Source of the DNA: Chloroflexota bacterium
Lineage (GTDB): Bacteria > Chloroflexota > Limnocylindria > QHBO01
Reading direction: 5' to 3'
DNA: 8,516 nucleotides
Assembly: GCA_013694795.1 (NCBI GenBank)
Contig: JACDBS010000040.1
Location: forward strand, 1 to 8,516
Shown: positions 1-6,224 of the stretch, piece after piece
Position numbering within the stretch: the stretch's first letter is position 1
How the letters are laid out: every line of letters begins with the position of its first letter
Made by a program: the position numbers and the translations under genes
Notes under the pieces: generated by a model
Databases searched by the model: none
Told to the model about the DNA's origin: nothing
What the model saw: only the letters and a program-made list of their open reading frames with translations

Positions 1-562
1 CCACGAGGTAGCGCATGATGTCGAGGTCGTGCGGCGCCAGGTCGACGACCACCCCAACGTCGCGGATGCGCGCCGGGAACGGCCCGAGGCGAGTGGCCGT
101 GACCTGGAAGATGCGGCCGAGCTCGCCGTCCTCAAGTCGCCGACGCAGCTCGCGGATGGCCGGGTTGAAGCGCTCGATGTGGCCAACGGTCAGCATTCGT
201 CCGGCGTCGGCCGCCGCGTCGATCATGCGCGTCGCGTCCTCGCGCGTGGCGGCGATGGGCTTCTCGACCAGGACATTTGCCCCGGCGCGCAGTGCGGCCA
301 GCGTCACCGACAGGTGGAGGCTGGTGGGCGCGACGATGCTGACAAGGTCCAGCTCCTCCTCCGCGAACATCCGCTCCGCATTGTCGAAGCCCCGCGCGCG
401 GCGCCCGGCCGTGGCGCTCTGCACGGCGGCGGTGTCCGGGTCGGCGACCGCCACCAGCTCGACGCCCTCGATGCCCTCGTCCCAGACGCGGACGTGGTTG
501 CGACCCATCATCCCCAACCCCACGACGCCGGCGCGCAGCGGGCGATCCTGCGACGCGGTCAT
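1..562 (-). CDS. Gfo/Idh/MocA-family NAD(P)-dependent oxidoreductase, WbpB/WlbA-like (partial, 3' end outside window)
   Basis: The window holds 187 codons from the ATG at 562 to the left edge; the C-terminal half or so is missing. A Rossmann fold is visible: a glycine-rich loop GLGMMGRNH (residues 15-23), an acidic residue closing the second strand (D41 in VADPD), and the family signature EKP at 100-102, whose Lys is usually catalytic. Next come GHIERFNPAIREL (127-139) and D174-x3-H178 in DLAPHDLD, matching the family's second catalytic motif. In the sugar-nucleotide branch these enzymes oxidise C3 of UDP-GlcNAcA (WbpB/WlbA) or of UDP-GlcNAc (GnnA-like). The start overlaps the aminotransferase stop by four bases (ATGA), and that partner uses a 3-keto sugar, so a UDP-sugar 3-dehydrogenase role is inferred. 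The choice between uronic acid and unoxidised substrate cannot be made here. The family is secure; the substrate is not. Confidence 0.88.
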   Translation of the reverse strand, partial: MTASQDRPLRAGVVGLGMMGRNHVRVWDEGIEGVELVAVADPDTAAVQSATAGRRARGFDNAERMFAEEELDLVSIVAPTSLHLSVTLAALRAGANVLVEKPIAATREDATRMIDAAADAGRMLTVGHIERFNPAIRELRRRLEDGELGRIFQVTATRLGPFPARIRDVGVVVDLAPHDLDIMRYLV

Positions 563-1662
563 CCGGCCGTCGTTACCTCCAGCGGGCCAAGCTCGACCGC
601 CGTCTCATTCACGGCACCGATGACGGCGCTCACCTCGCCCTCGGAGAGCGCCGGATGGACCGGGATGCTGAGCACCTGGGCGGTGAGACGATCGGTCACC
701 GGATACGCCTCGTCGCCGTAGCCGAGGGCGATGAACGGCTTCTGGCGATGTACCGGGACCGGGTAGTAGATGGCGCTCCCGACGCCGCGCTCCTTGAGCG
801 TCTCGGCGAAGACGTCGCGATCACGCACGCGGATGGTGTACTGGTGATAGACGTGGGTCACACCCCGGCGGACGAACGGCGTGAGCACGCCGCGCAGCTC
901 GCGGTCATAGCGCGCCGCGATCGCGCGGCGCCGCTCGTTGAAGGCGGGCAGCTTGGGCAGCTGGGCCAGGCCGATGGCGGCGGCGATATCGGTCATGCGG
1001 AAGTTGTAGCCGACCACCTCATGGTGGTAGCGCACCTTCATGCCGTGTTCCCGGAGAAGGCGCACGCGCTCGGCCAGCTCGCCGTCGTGGGTGGTGATCA
1101 TGCCACCCTCGCCGGTGGTCATGTTCTTGGTCGGATAGAAGCTGAACGTCCCCGCGCCCCACGTCCCGCTCATGCGCTCACCGATGGCGGCGCCATGCGC
1201 CTGGGCCGCATCCTCCACCACCGCCAGGCCGTGGCGCTCGGCGATCTCGGTGATCGCATCCATGTCGGCCGGCTGGCCGTACAGGCTGACCGGCATGATC
1301 GCCTTCGTGCGCGACGTGATGGCAGCCTCGACCTGTGCGGTGTCCATGCAGAAGTCGCGCTCGTCGATGTCCACGAATGCCGGCCGCGCGCCGGTGTACA
1401 GGATGCTGTTGGCGCTTGCAATGAAGGTGAATGGAACGGTGATCACCTCGTCGCCGGGACCGATGCCGTAGCCGAGCAGAGCCAGGTGCAGCGCCGTGGT
1501 GCCGGAGCTGGTGGCGACCGCGTGCCCGGCGCCGATGAAGGCGGCGAACGCCTCCTCCAGCTCACGGACGCGCGGGCCCTGCGCCAGCGACCCCGAGGAC
1601 ATGGCCGCCCACACGCCCTGCTTCTCCTCCTCACCCATCTGTGGGCGAGCGATTGGGATCAC
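559..1662 (-). CDS. DegT/DnrJ/EryC1/StrS PLP-dependent sugar aminotransferase, WbpE/WlbC-like
   Basis: This 367-residue protein has the normal length for sugar-nucleotide aminotransferases. It transfers an amino group, usually from glutamate, to a keto-sugar nucleotide in the cytosol. Visible motifs are SGTTALHLAL near 53-62 (PLP phosphate contact), the VEDAAQAHGA stretch with D151 (pyridine nitrogen contact), and SFYPTKN with K179, the expected Schiff-base lysine, followed by the glycine-rich TTGEGG. The start is GTG at 1662, supported by GAGGAG eight bases upstream and by a four-base overlap (GTGA) with the epimerase stop. Its own stop overlaps the next gene's ATG. Among an acetyltransferase, a 2-epimerase and a 3-dehydrogenase, the best inference is transamination of UDP-3-keto-GlcNAcA to the 3-amino sugar (the WbpE step). 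The fold and chemistry are firm; the exact sugar comes from context. A C4 aminotransferase of the same family cannot be excluded from sequence alone. Confidence 0.93.
   Translation of the reverse strand: MIPIARPQMGEEEKQGVWAAMSSGSLAQGPRVRELEEAFAAFIGAGHAVATSSGTTALHLALLGYGIGPGDEVITVPFTFIASANSILYTGARPAFVDIDERDFCMDTAQVEAAITSRTKAIMPVSLYGQPADMDAITEIAERHGLAVVEDAAQAHGAAIGERMSGTWGAGTFSFYPTKNMTTGEGGMITTHDGELAERVRLLREHGMKVRYHHEVVGYNFRMTDIAAAIGLAQLPKLPAFNERRRAIAARYDRELRGVLTPFVRRGVTHVYHQYTIRVRDRDVFAETLKERGVGSAIYYPVPVHRQKPFIALGYGDEAYPVTDRLTAQVLSIPVHPALSEGEVSAVIGAVNETAVELGPLEVTTAG
576..580 (-). promoter_or_regulatory. Shine-Dalgarno for the oxidoreductase
   Basis: GGAGG on the minus strand lies 13 nt before the ATG at 562, inside the last codons of the aminotransferase gene. 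The spacing is longer than ideal. Together with the ATGA stop/start overlap this suggests translation partly by coupling to the upstream gene. Confidence 0.5.
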
Positions 1663-2777
1663 AATACGGTCTCCTCACGTCGAATCCGCGCCATGCCGGC
1701 GCGATCGTGGTGTCGTTCCAGGGCTGCAACGATACCCGGCGCGGCGTTTCCATGGCCGTACAACGGCGGTCGGGGCTTGTCCCGGTTCATGAATGCCTCA
1801 TCCGCCAGGGCTGCGGCCAGCGCCGACGGATCGGCGTCGACGATCCGGTTCCAGCCGACCTCGACGGTCTCGACCCACTCCGTCTCGGAGCGCAGGGTGA
1901 CGCACGGCACGCCCGACAGATATGCCTCCTTCTGCACGCCGCCGGAGTCGGTGGCGATGGCGTGCGCTCGTGCCTCGAGCGCGACCATCTCCAGATAGCC
2001 GACGGGCGCAACGGGGATCACGTTTGACGGCAGTCCACGACTTCCGCGCTCGAGCACGGCCCGCGTTCGCGGGTGGATCGGAAAGATGACCGGGAGGTCG
2101 ATGGCCAGTCCGTCCAGGATCGGTCCGAAGCGCGCGGGGTCATCCACGTTCTCGGCACGGTGCATGGTCAGCAGGACGTATTGGTCGTGCTCTCGCGCCA
2201 CCGCCGGCAGGTGATCGGCGGCTCGCTCGATGGCCCACGCGTGGGCGTCCACCATCACGTCGCCGACGAGCTCCGCTCGAGCGGCAAGCCCCTCGTGCGC
2301 CAGGTGCATCATGGCGGTCTGCGTGGGGGCCAGCAGCAGGTCGGACAGGTGATCGGCCACGATCCGGTTGCGCTCCTCGGGCATGCGCGGGTTGAACGAG
2401 CGCAGGCCAGCCTCCACGTGCGCCAACCACGGCCGCCGGCCATCGGGATAGGCGAGCTTGCAGGTGACCACCGCCGCCGCCAGGGTCGAGTTCGTGTCGC
2501 CGTAGACGAGCACGCCATCGGGCTGGTGCTCGAGCATGACGGGCTCCAGGCGGCGCAGCATCTCGCCGGTCATGGCCCCGTGTGAGCCACTGCCGACCTC
2601 CAGGTTGACGTCCGGCTCCGGGATCTCCAGGTCACGGAAGAAGGCGGCGCTCATGGCGTCGTCGTAGTGCTGGCCGGTGTGGACCAGGATCTCGTCGTGT
2701 GCCACCCGCAGCGCACGGCTGACCGGCGCCGCCTTCACGAACTGTGGGCGGGCGCCCACCACGGTCAGGACCTTCAC
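1659..2777 (-). CDS. UDP-GlcNAc 2-epimerase family protein, WbpI-like (UDP-2,3-diacetamido-glucuronate 2-epimerase)
   Basis: The 372-residue product belongs to the non-hydrolysing UDP-HexNAc 2-epimerase (WecB) family, cytosolic enzymes that invert C2 through an elimination intermediate. Seen are the N-terminal VVGARPQFVKAAP (6-18), GQHYD (35-39), GDTNST with D95, HVEAGLRS with E123, PEERNR with E136, TMHRAEN, and TDSGGVQKEA. The KEAY...GVPCVTLR.ETEWVE tail differs from classical WecB (QEEAP...TTERPE) and resembles the WbpI/WlbD subgroup, which acts on 2,3-diacetamido uronic acids; this is from memory of the families. An open frame extends to an ATG at 2822, but the conserved sequence begins at the GTG at 2777. 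That GTG has GGAGGAGGG in front of it and overlaps the acetyltransferase stop (GTGA). Its stop overlaps the aminotransferase start. In context it would make UDP-ManNAc(3NAc)A. Ordinary UDP-GlcNAc/ManNAc epimerase activity remains the alternative. Confidence 0.9.
   Translation of the reverse strand: MKVLTVVGARPQFVKAAPVSRALRVAHDEILVHTGQHYDDAMSAAFFRDLEIPEPDVNLEVGSGSHGAMTGEMLRRLEPVMLEHQPDGVLVYGDTNSTLAAAVVTCKLAYPDGRRPWLAHVEAGLRSFNPRMPEERNRIVADHLSDLLLAPTQTAMMHLAHEGLAARAELVGDVMVDAHAWAIERAADHLPAVAREHDQYVLLTMHRAENVDDPARFGPILDGLAIDLPVIFPIHPRTRAVLERGSRGLPSNVIPVAPVGYLEMVALEARAHAIATDSGGVQKEAYLSGVPCVTLRSETEWVETVEVGWNRIVDADPSALAAALADEAFMNRDKPRPPLYGHGNAAPGIVAALERHHDRAGMARIRREETVL
1671..1676 (-). promoter_or_regulatory. 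Shine-Dalgarno deciding the GTG start of the aminotransferase
   Basis: GAGGAG on the minus strand is spaced 8 nt from the GTG at 1662. This favours that GTG over the in-frame ATG eight codons later, which would also cut into the conserved N-terminal segment. Confidence 0.7.
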
Positions 2778-3373
2778 CCACCCTCCTCCGCGGGCGGAAA
2801 GGCCTCGCCACAGCGCGGGCATGGCCCACGGAACGGCTCGCCGTCGACGTCACGCAGCGGCTGGCCGCATCGGCAGGCACTGCCCAGCCGGCGGGCCGGG
2901 TTACCGGCCACGAGCTCGTGGTCGGCCACGTCGCGCGTGACGACGCTGCCGGAGCCGATCATGGCCCAGCGACCGATGGTGACCCCCGGCAGGATGGTGC
3001 TGTTCGCGCCGAGCGCGGCCCCACGGCGAACAACGATGGGCGAGACCTCCCAGTCGGCATCGGTCTTTGGCGAGCCGTCCGGGTTGATGGCACGGGGCAC
3101 GCGGTCGTTCGTGAAGCACACGTGCGGACCGATGAAGACACCGTCCTCCACGGTCACGCCGTGGAACAGGCTGACGTTGTTCTGGACCTTCACGTCGTCG
3201 CCGATGACGACGTCGAAATCGACGTAGACGTTCTTGCCGATGACGCAGCCGGAGCCGAGGCGGGCGCGCTCGCGCACCTGGGCCTGGTTCCAGATGCTCG
3301 AGCCCGGACCGATGATCGCCTCGTCTGACACCTCTGCGCTGGGGTGGATGCGCACGTTGGCACGCTCGACCAT
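2774..3373 (-). CDS. Left-handed beta-helix N-acetyltransferase, WbpD/WlbB-like, with C-terminal zinc-ribbon-like tail
   Basis: This 199-residue protein is built of hexapeptide repeats from about residue 8 to 163 (IHPSAEV, AIIGPGS, ARLGSGC, VVIGDDV, ALGANSTIL, AMIGSGSVV), closing with VAGNPAR, so it should be a trimeric acetyl-CoA-dependent O- or N-acetyltransferase. QNNVSLFHGVTVEDGVFIGP and the FTND...PRA loop resemble WbpD/WlbB, which acetylate the 3-amino group of UDP-GlcNAc3NA. After the helix comes a cysteine pattern C167-x-C169, x15, C185-x2-C188, like a small zinc ribbon; I believe similar tails occur in some relatives. The ATG at 3373 is chosen over one at 3397 because AAGGAG lies five bases before it. 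The gene follows mreC after 38 nt, and its stop overlaps the epimerase GTG. Acetyltransferase is firm; the 3-amino sugar substrate comes from context. Confidence 0.9.
   Translation of the reverse strand: MVERANVRIHPSAEVSDEAIIGPGSSIWNQAQVRERARLGSGCVIGKNVYVDFDVVIGDDVKVQNNVSLFHGVTVEDGVFIGPHVCFTNDRVPRAINPDGSPKTDADWEVSPIVVRRGAALGANSTILPGVTIGRWAMIGSGSVVTRDVADHELVAGNPARRLGSACRCGQPLRDVDGEPFRGPCPRCGEAFPPAEEGG
2781..2789 (-). promoter_or_regulatory. Shine-Dalgarno deciding the GTG start of the 2-epimerase
   Basis: GGAGGAGGG on the minus strand sits 3 nt before the GTG at 2777, and the first GGAGG within it is spaced 7 nt. It lies inside the last codons of the acetyltransferase. It makes the GTG much more likely than the ATG 45 bases upstream, which would add 15 unconserved residues and a 49-nt overlap. 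Confidence 0.75.
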
Positions 3374-3378
3374 GTGAT

Positions 3379-3384
3379 CTCCTT
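3379..3384 (-). promoter_or_regulatory. Shine-Dalgarno deciding the ATG start of the acetyltransferase
   Basis: AAGGAG on the minus strand has a 5-nt spacer to the ATG at 3373. The alternative upstream ATG at 3397 has no such site and would add eight residues unlike the family. Confidence 0.7.
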
Positions 3385-3411
3385 GGGGCGCGCCCATTCT
3401 AGTGTCGGTGC

Positions 3412-4266
3412 CTACCCCTGGGTGAAGTCGAGCACGATGAGCAGCCGCTCGACCGAGTCGGCGTCGAAGGCGGGGCGCACGAACGCGGTCTGGGTGAGGG
3501 CGTTCGGATCGTCCTCCACGGCCTGGACCGTGCCGAGCAGCAGGCCTCCGGGATAGCCACTGGCCGCGGTCCCGAATGAGAGCCCGGCACTGACGATCGT
3601 GTCGCCCACGGTCACCACCTCGGTGACGGGGATGTTGCTCATCACCAACTGTCCTCCCGGCTGGCCTCGTATCTCGCCCAGTGCTCGGCTGGCCTGGTCG
3701 AGCGCCACGACCGTGGAGCGCGTATCCACCACGAAGCGGACGCGGGCCCTGTCGGTGGTGACGCTGACGACGGTGCCGGCCAGGGCACCAGTGCCCTCGG
3801 CGTTGGCAACGACCGGCATGCCGGGGCGCACGCCGTCACCGGTCCCGGCGTCGACGCCGACCTCCCATGCGAAGTTCGACGGATCGCGGCTGATGACGCG
3901 GACCGGCAGGAGCTCCATGTCGAGCGCGTCGGTGATGCCCAGCAATCCGCGCAGCTCGGTGTTCTCGCGCGCCGCCTCGGTCAGCTCGGCAATGCGCTGC
4001 TCGGCGCCGGCCAGCGCGTCACGCAGCTCGGCGTTCTCGCCGCGCAACCGATCGATCTCACCGATGGTTCCGAACAGCCCGGCCACACCCGAACCCGCGC
4101 CGCTGATGGCCTGGCGCACCGGGTCGAGCGCGCGGGTCGTGACGCGCTGGAGCATCATCGCCGGCTCGGTGGAGCTGGCGAGCAGCATGAGCAGGCTGGC
4201 GATGGTGAAGCCGGCGAGCCACAGCCCGGCACGGGTGCGGCGGTGCGGGCTGGACGGCCCGTACAT
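3412..4266 (-). CDS. mreC: Rod shape-determining protein MreC
   Basis: A 284-residue bitopic membrane protein of the elongasome. It links MreB filaments inside the cell to the peptidoglycan synthases outside. A short basic N-terminus (RRTR, 9-12) precedes one membrane segment at about 14-31. The region from about 68 to 109 is charged and heptad-like (EIDRLRGENAELRD...ENTELRGLL), matching the dimerising coiled coil of MreC. The remainder is the beta-rich periplasmic or extracellular domain, with family-typical stretches such as VRVISRDPSNFAWEVGVDAG and GVRPGMPVV. Length is normal. The ATG lies 12 nt after the mreB stop with only a weak Shine-Dalgarno, so coupling to mreB is likely. MreD usually follows mreC; here a sugar acetyltransferase gene does, after 38 nt. 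Identification is confident from the architecture plus the mreB neighbour. Confidence 0.93.
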   Translation of the reverse strand: MYGPSSPHRRTRAGLWLAGFTIASLLMLLASSTEPAMMLQRVTTRALDPVRQAISGAGSGVAGLFGTIGEIDRLRGENAELRDALAGAEQRIAELTEAARENTELRGLLGITDALDMELLPVRVISRDPSNFAWEVGVDAGTGDGVRPGMPVVANAEGTGALAGTVVSVTTDRARVRFVVDTRSTVVALDQASRALGEIRGQPGGQLVMSNIPVTEVVTVGDTIVSAGLSFGTAASGYPGGLLLGTVQAVEDDPNALTQTAFVRPAFDADSVERLLIVLDFTQG

Positions 4267-4278
4267 CGATCCGGGTGT

Positions 4279-5337
4279 TCAGCGCGGCGCGCGGGTGAAC
4301 TGCTCGCTGACGAGCACCCGCTCGAGGGTGTCGAGATCCTCGAGCACGCGCCCGGTGCCGCGCACGACGCAGGTCAGTGGGTCATCGGCAATGTGGACCG
4401 GCATCTGGGTTGACTCGGCCACGCGCCGATCAAGCCCGACCAGCAGTGCGCCGCCACCCGCCAGCACGATGCCCTGGTCCATGATGTCGGCCACCAGCTC
4501 GGGAGGCGTCTCCTCGATCGTCTCCTTGATTGCGTCGATGATCTGGACGATCGAGGGCTCCAGCGCCTCCCGAATCTGGTCACTGCCGACCTCCACGCTG
4601 CGCGGCAGCCCGGTCAGCAGATCGCGGCCACGGAAGGTCGTGGTGCGCGTGTCCTCGTCCGACGGATACGCCGAACCGACGGCGATCTTGATCTCCTCCG
4701 CTGTCCGCTCGCCCATGAGCAGGTTGTACTCGCGGCGCGCGAAGCCGACGATATCGGTGTCCATCTCGTCGCCGCCGATGCGCACGGATCGGCTCACGAC
4801 AATGCCGCCCAGGCTGATGACCGCGACCTCGGTGGTGCCGCCGCCGATGTCGACGATCAGGCTGCCGCTCGGCTCGCTGACCGGGAGCCCTGCGCCGATG
4901 GCGGCCGCCATGGGCTCCTCGATGAGCCGCGCCCAGCGCGCGCCGGCGTTGATGGTCGCGTCGCGCACGGCGCGCTTCTCGACCTCGGTCACGCCCGAGG
5001 GGATGCCGACCAGCACGCGGGGGCGCGGGATGCGGGCGTATCGGTCATGTACCTTGTTGATGAAGTACCGGATCATCTGCTCGGTGACGTCGAAGTCGCT
5101 GATGACGCCGTCTCGCAGGGGCCTGATCGCGACGATGTTGGCCGGCGTGCGGCCGACCATGCGCTTCGCCTCCGCTCCGATGGCCAGGACGCGCTTGCTT
5201 CGCGTGTCCATGGCAACGACGGACGGCTCGCTGATGACGATGCCGCGGTTGCGGACGGTGACCAGGGTGTTGGCCGTGCCGAGGTCAATCCCGACGTCGT
5301 GACTGAGGAGGCCGAGCAGGCCGTCGAAGAGTCCCAA
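4279..5337 (-). CDS. mreB: Rod shape-determining protein MreB (actin-like ATPase)
   Basis: MreB forms membrane-bound, ATP-dependent filaments that guide lateral wall synthesis. From the chosen TTG the product is 352 residues, close to the family norm. It shows phosphate-1 D18-L-G-T21 in VGIDLGTANTLV, then AEAKRMVGRTPANI, RPLRDGVISDFD, GVTEVEKRAV, EEPMAAAIG (140-148), phosphate-2 DIGGGTTEVAVIS (from 163), and a C-terminal adenosine motif, VLAGGGALL. The frame is open to an ATG at 5448, but those 37 extra residues are unlike MreB. The TTG at 5337, with GAGAGG four bases before it, gives the expected short N-terminus. That N-terminus (GLFDGLLGLL) is hydrophobic on one face and may be a membrane-targeting helix, which is an inference. 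It is the first gene of the minus-strand operon, and mreC follows after 12 nt. Identity is very confident; the start codon is moderately so. Confidence 0.96.
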   Translation of the reverse strand: MGLFDGLLGLLSHDVGIDLGTANTLVTVRNRGIVISEPSVVAMDTRSKRVLAIGAEAKRMVGRTPANIVAIRPLRDGVISDFDVTEQMIRYFINKVHDRYARIPRPRVLVGIPSGVTEVEKRAVRDATINAGARWARLIEEPMAAAIGAGLPVSEPSGSLIVDIGGGTTEVAVISLGGIVVSRSVRIGGDEMDTDIVGFARREYNLLMGERTAEEIKIAVGSAYPSDEDTRTTTFRGRDLLTGLPRSVEVGSDQIREALEPSIVQIIDAIKETIEETPPELVADIMDQGIVLAGGGALLVGLDRRVAESTQMPVHIADDPLTCVVRGTGRVLEDLDTLERVLVSEQFTRAPR

Positions 5338-5341
5338 GGTC

Positions 5342-5347
5342 CCTCTC
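5342..5347 (-). promoter_or_regulatory. Possible Shine-Dalgarno for the TTG start of mreB
   Basis: GAGAGG on the minus strand lies 4 nt before the TTG at 5337. Spacing is a little short, but there is no ATG or GTG near the conserved MreB N-terminus, so TTG is the best-supported start. Confidence 0.45.
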
Positions 5348-5416
5348 GTGATGCTCCCGTCGGACGCTTTTGACTGACCGATGCGGTGCGTCCGGGCACC
5401 TCCGGGACGCCGGGCT

Positions 5417-5445
5417 ACCCTACCACGCAGGCAGGAGCCGGCCAG
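5417..5445 (-). promoter_or_regulatory. Weak candidate promoter for the mreB operon
   Basis: On the minus strand TAGGGT (5422-5417) keeps the T, A and final T of a -10 box and has an extended TG two bases upstream. CTGGCC (5445-5440) is a poor -35 at a 17-nt spacing. It would leave a leader of roughly 70 nt before the TTG at 5337. Only the position, in the divergent gap, makes it plausible. Confidence 0.22.
5433..5437 (+). promoter_or_regulatory. Shine-Dalgarno-like AGGAG upstream of the mutarotase coding region
   Basis: AGGAG lies 9 nt before an ATG at 5447. That ATG is one base out of frame with the mutarotase: skipping one base after it (ATG-A-CTG) leads straight into the family-like frame starting at 5451. 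The site therefore suggests that initiation once occurred, or occurs, here rather than at 5514. Confidence 0.4.
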
Positions 5446-5513
5446 CATGACTGCGGACGCCGGACGACCCGGCGGCCCACGGTCGAGATCCGTTCTTCTG
5501 GGGCGCCTACGTC

Positions 5514-6221
5514 ATGGCGCCGTGGTGCAACCGTGTTCAGCCCGGGCCGGTGGAGGTCGCCGGCAGCACCGTCGACCTGGCTCCGAACTACGGCGACGGC
5601 AGCGCGATCCACGGCCAGGTCTCCGGGCGGGCGTGGGAGCTCGACGGCGATGGCTGGCTCCGTGTCACCGGTGGCGGTGACGGCTGGCCGTGGGCGTACG
5701 AGGTCGGTCTGCAGCCCACGCTCGATCGGCGGACGCTCACGCTGGCCTGCACCCTCACCAACCGATCGGGCGCGCCGATGCCGGCCGGGATCGGGCTCCA
5801 TCCGTGGTTCCGCCGCCCGCTGGAGGTTCGCGTGCCGGCCGACTGGGTCTACCGGGTCAACACCGACTCCCCCGCCCGCGCTGAACCGGTGAGCGGCGCC
5901 TTCGATCTCCGATCGCGGGGAGGCCCGGCGCCGGGCCTGGACGCCACCTGGAGCGCCGTGGCCCCGCCCGCCATCGAGCTGGGATGGCCCGACGACGGGA
6001 TCCGCGCAACCATCGAGGCGTCCACCTCCGGATCCCTGCTCGTCGCGGTCGCCACGCCGCCCGAGATCGACGCCATCGCCGTCGAGCCGCAGACCCACGG
6101 ACCCGACGGCCTTCGCCGCCTGCGTCGAGGCGAACCCGACGCGCTCCGGCTGTTGCCGCCCGGCGCGTCCATGGGTCTGGTCCTCCGACTCACCGTCGAC
6201 CGCGAGGCCGCGTATCGTTAG
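5514..6221 (+). CDS. Aldose 1-epimerase (galactose mutarotase) superfamily protein, short at the N-terminus
   Basis: Members interconvert alpha and beta anomers of hexoses or act on related sugars in the cytosol. The 235 residues from the ATG keep the motifs usually tied to catalysis: MAPWCNRV with R7, AIHG with H33, MPAGIGLHPWFRR with H96, and AVEPQTHGPDG with E191 as the likely base. Relatives are about 280-300 residues and place MAPW well inside the protein, so some 40-60 N-terminal residues are missing. Upstream, in the same frame from 5451, the sequence reads LRTPDDP...DPFFWGAYV, which is family-like, with no ATG, GTG or TTG; a TGA at 5448 closes it. The real start may be CTG at 5451, or a one-base frameshift may separate it from the ATG at 5447. 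glgB begins 3 nt after the stop, suggesting joint expression in glucan metabolism. The family is firm; the substrate is unknown and an intact function is uncertain. Confidence 0.82.
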   Translation: MAPWCNRVQPGPVEVAGSTVDLAPNYGDGSAIHGQVSGRAWELDGDGWLRVTGGGDGWPWAYEVGLQPTLDRRTLTLACTLTNRSGAPMPAGIGLHPWFRRPLEVRVPADWVYRVNTDSPARAEPVSGAFDLRSRGGPAPGLDATWSAVAPPAIELGWPDDGIRATIEASTSGSLLVAVATPPEIDAIAVEPQTHGPDGLRRLRRGEPDALRLLPPGASMGLVLRLTVDREAAYR

Positions 6222-6224
6222 GCC

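Larger units (their letters stand above)
5338..5513. other. Divergent intergenic region between mreB and the mutarotase gene
   Basis: These 176 bases must carry the promoter of the minus-strand mre/sugar operon and that of the plus-strand mutarotase-glgB pair. No strong sigma-70 boxes or long inverted repeats are apparent. From 5451 onward the plus strand already looks like coding sequence of the mutarotase, in frame with its first ATG at 5514, so the true non-coding part may be only about 110 bases. Confidence 0.6.

Noticed and set aside
655..1998. 447-codon plus-strand open frame opposite the aminotransferase and 2-epimerase
   Set aside because: Low-complexity Arg/Ala/Gly/His/Asp-rich product with no motif, fully opposite genes with intact catalytic motifs.
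3386..3395. 10-bp perfect palindrome GGGCGCGCCC between mreC and the acetyltransferase
   Set aside because: No loop and no T-tract, so it is not a convincing intrinsic terminator; a short GC palindrome is expected by chance in this composition.
3599..5302. 567-codon plus-strand open frame opposite mreC and mreB
   Set aside because: It is antisense to two clearly conserved genes, rich in Ser, Arg and Thr with no recognisable domain. It is the usual result of high GC reducing stops in the opposite frame.
5370..5375. TTGACT on the plus strand as a -35 box for the mutarotase-glgB pair
   Set aside because: No -10-like hexamer lies 16-18 nt downstream; the next TAnnnT (5416) is about 40 nt away.
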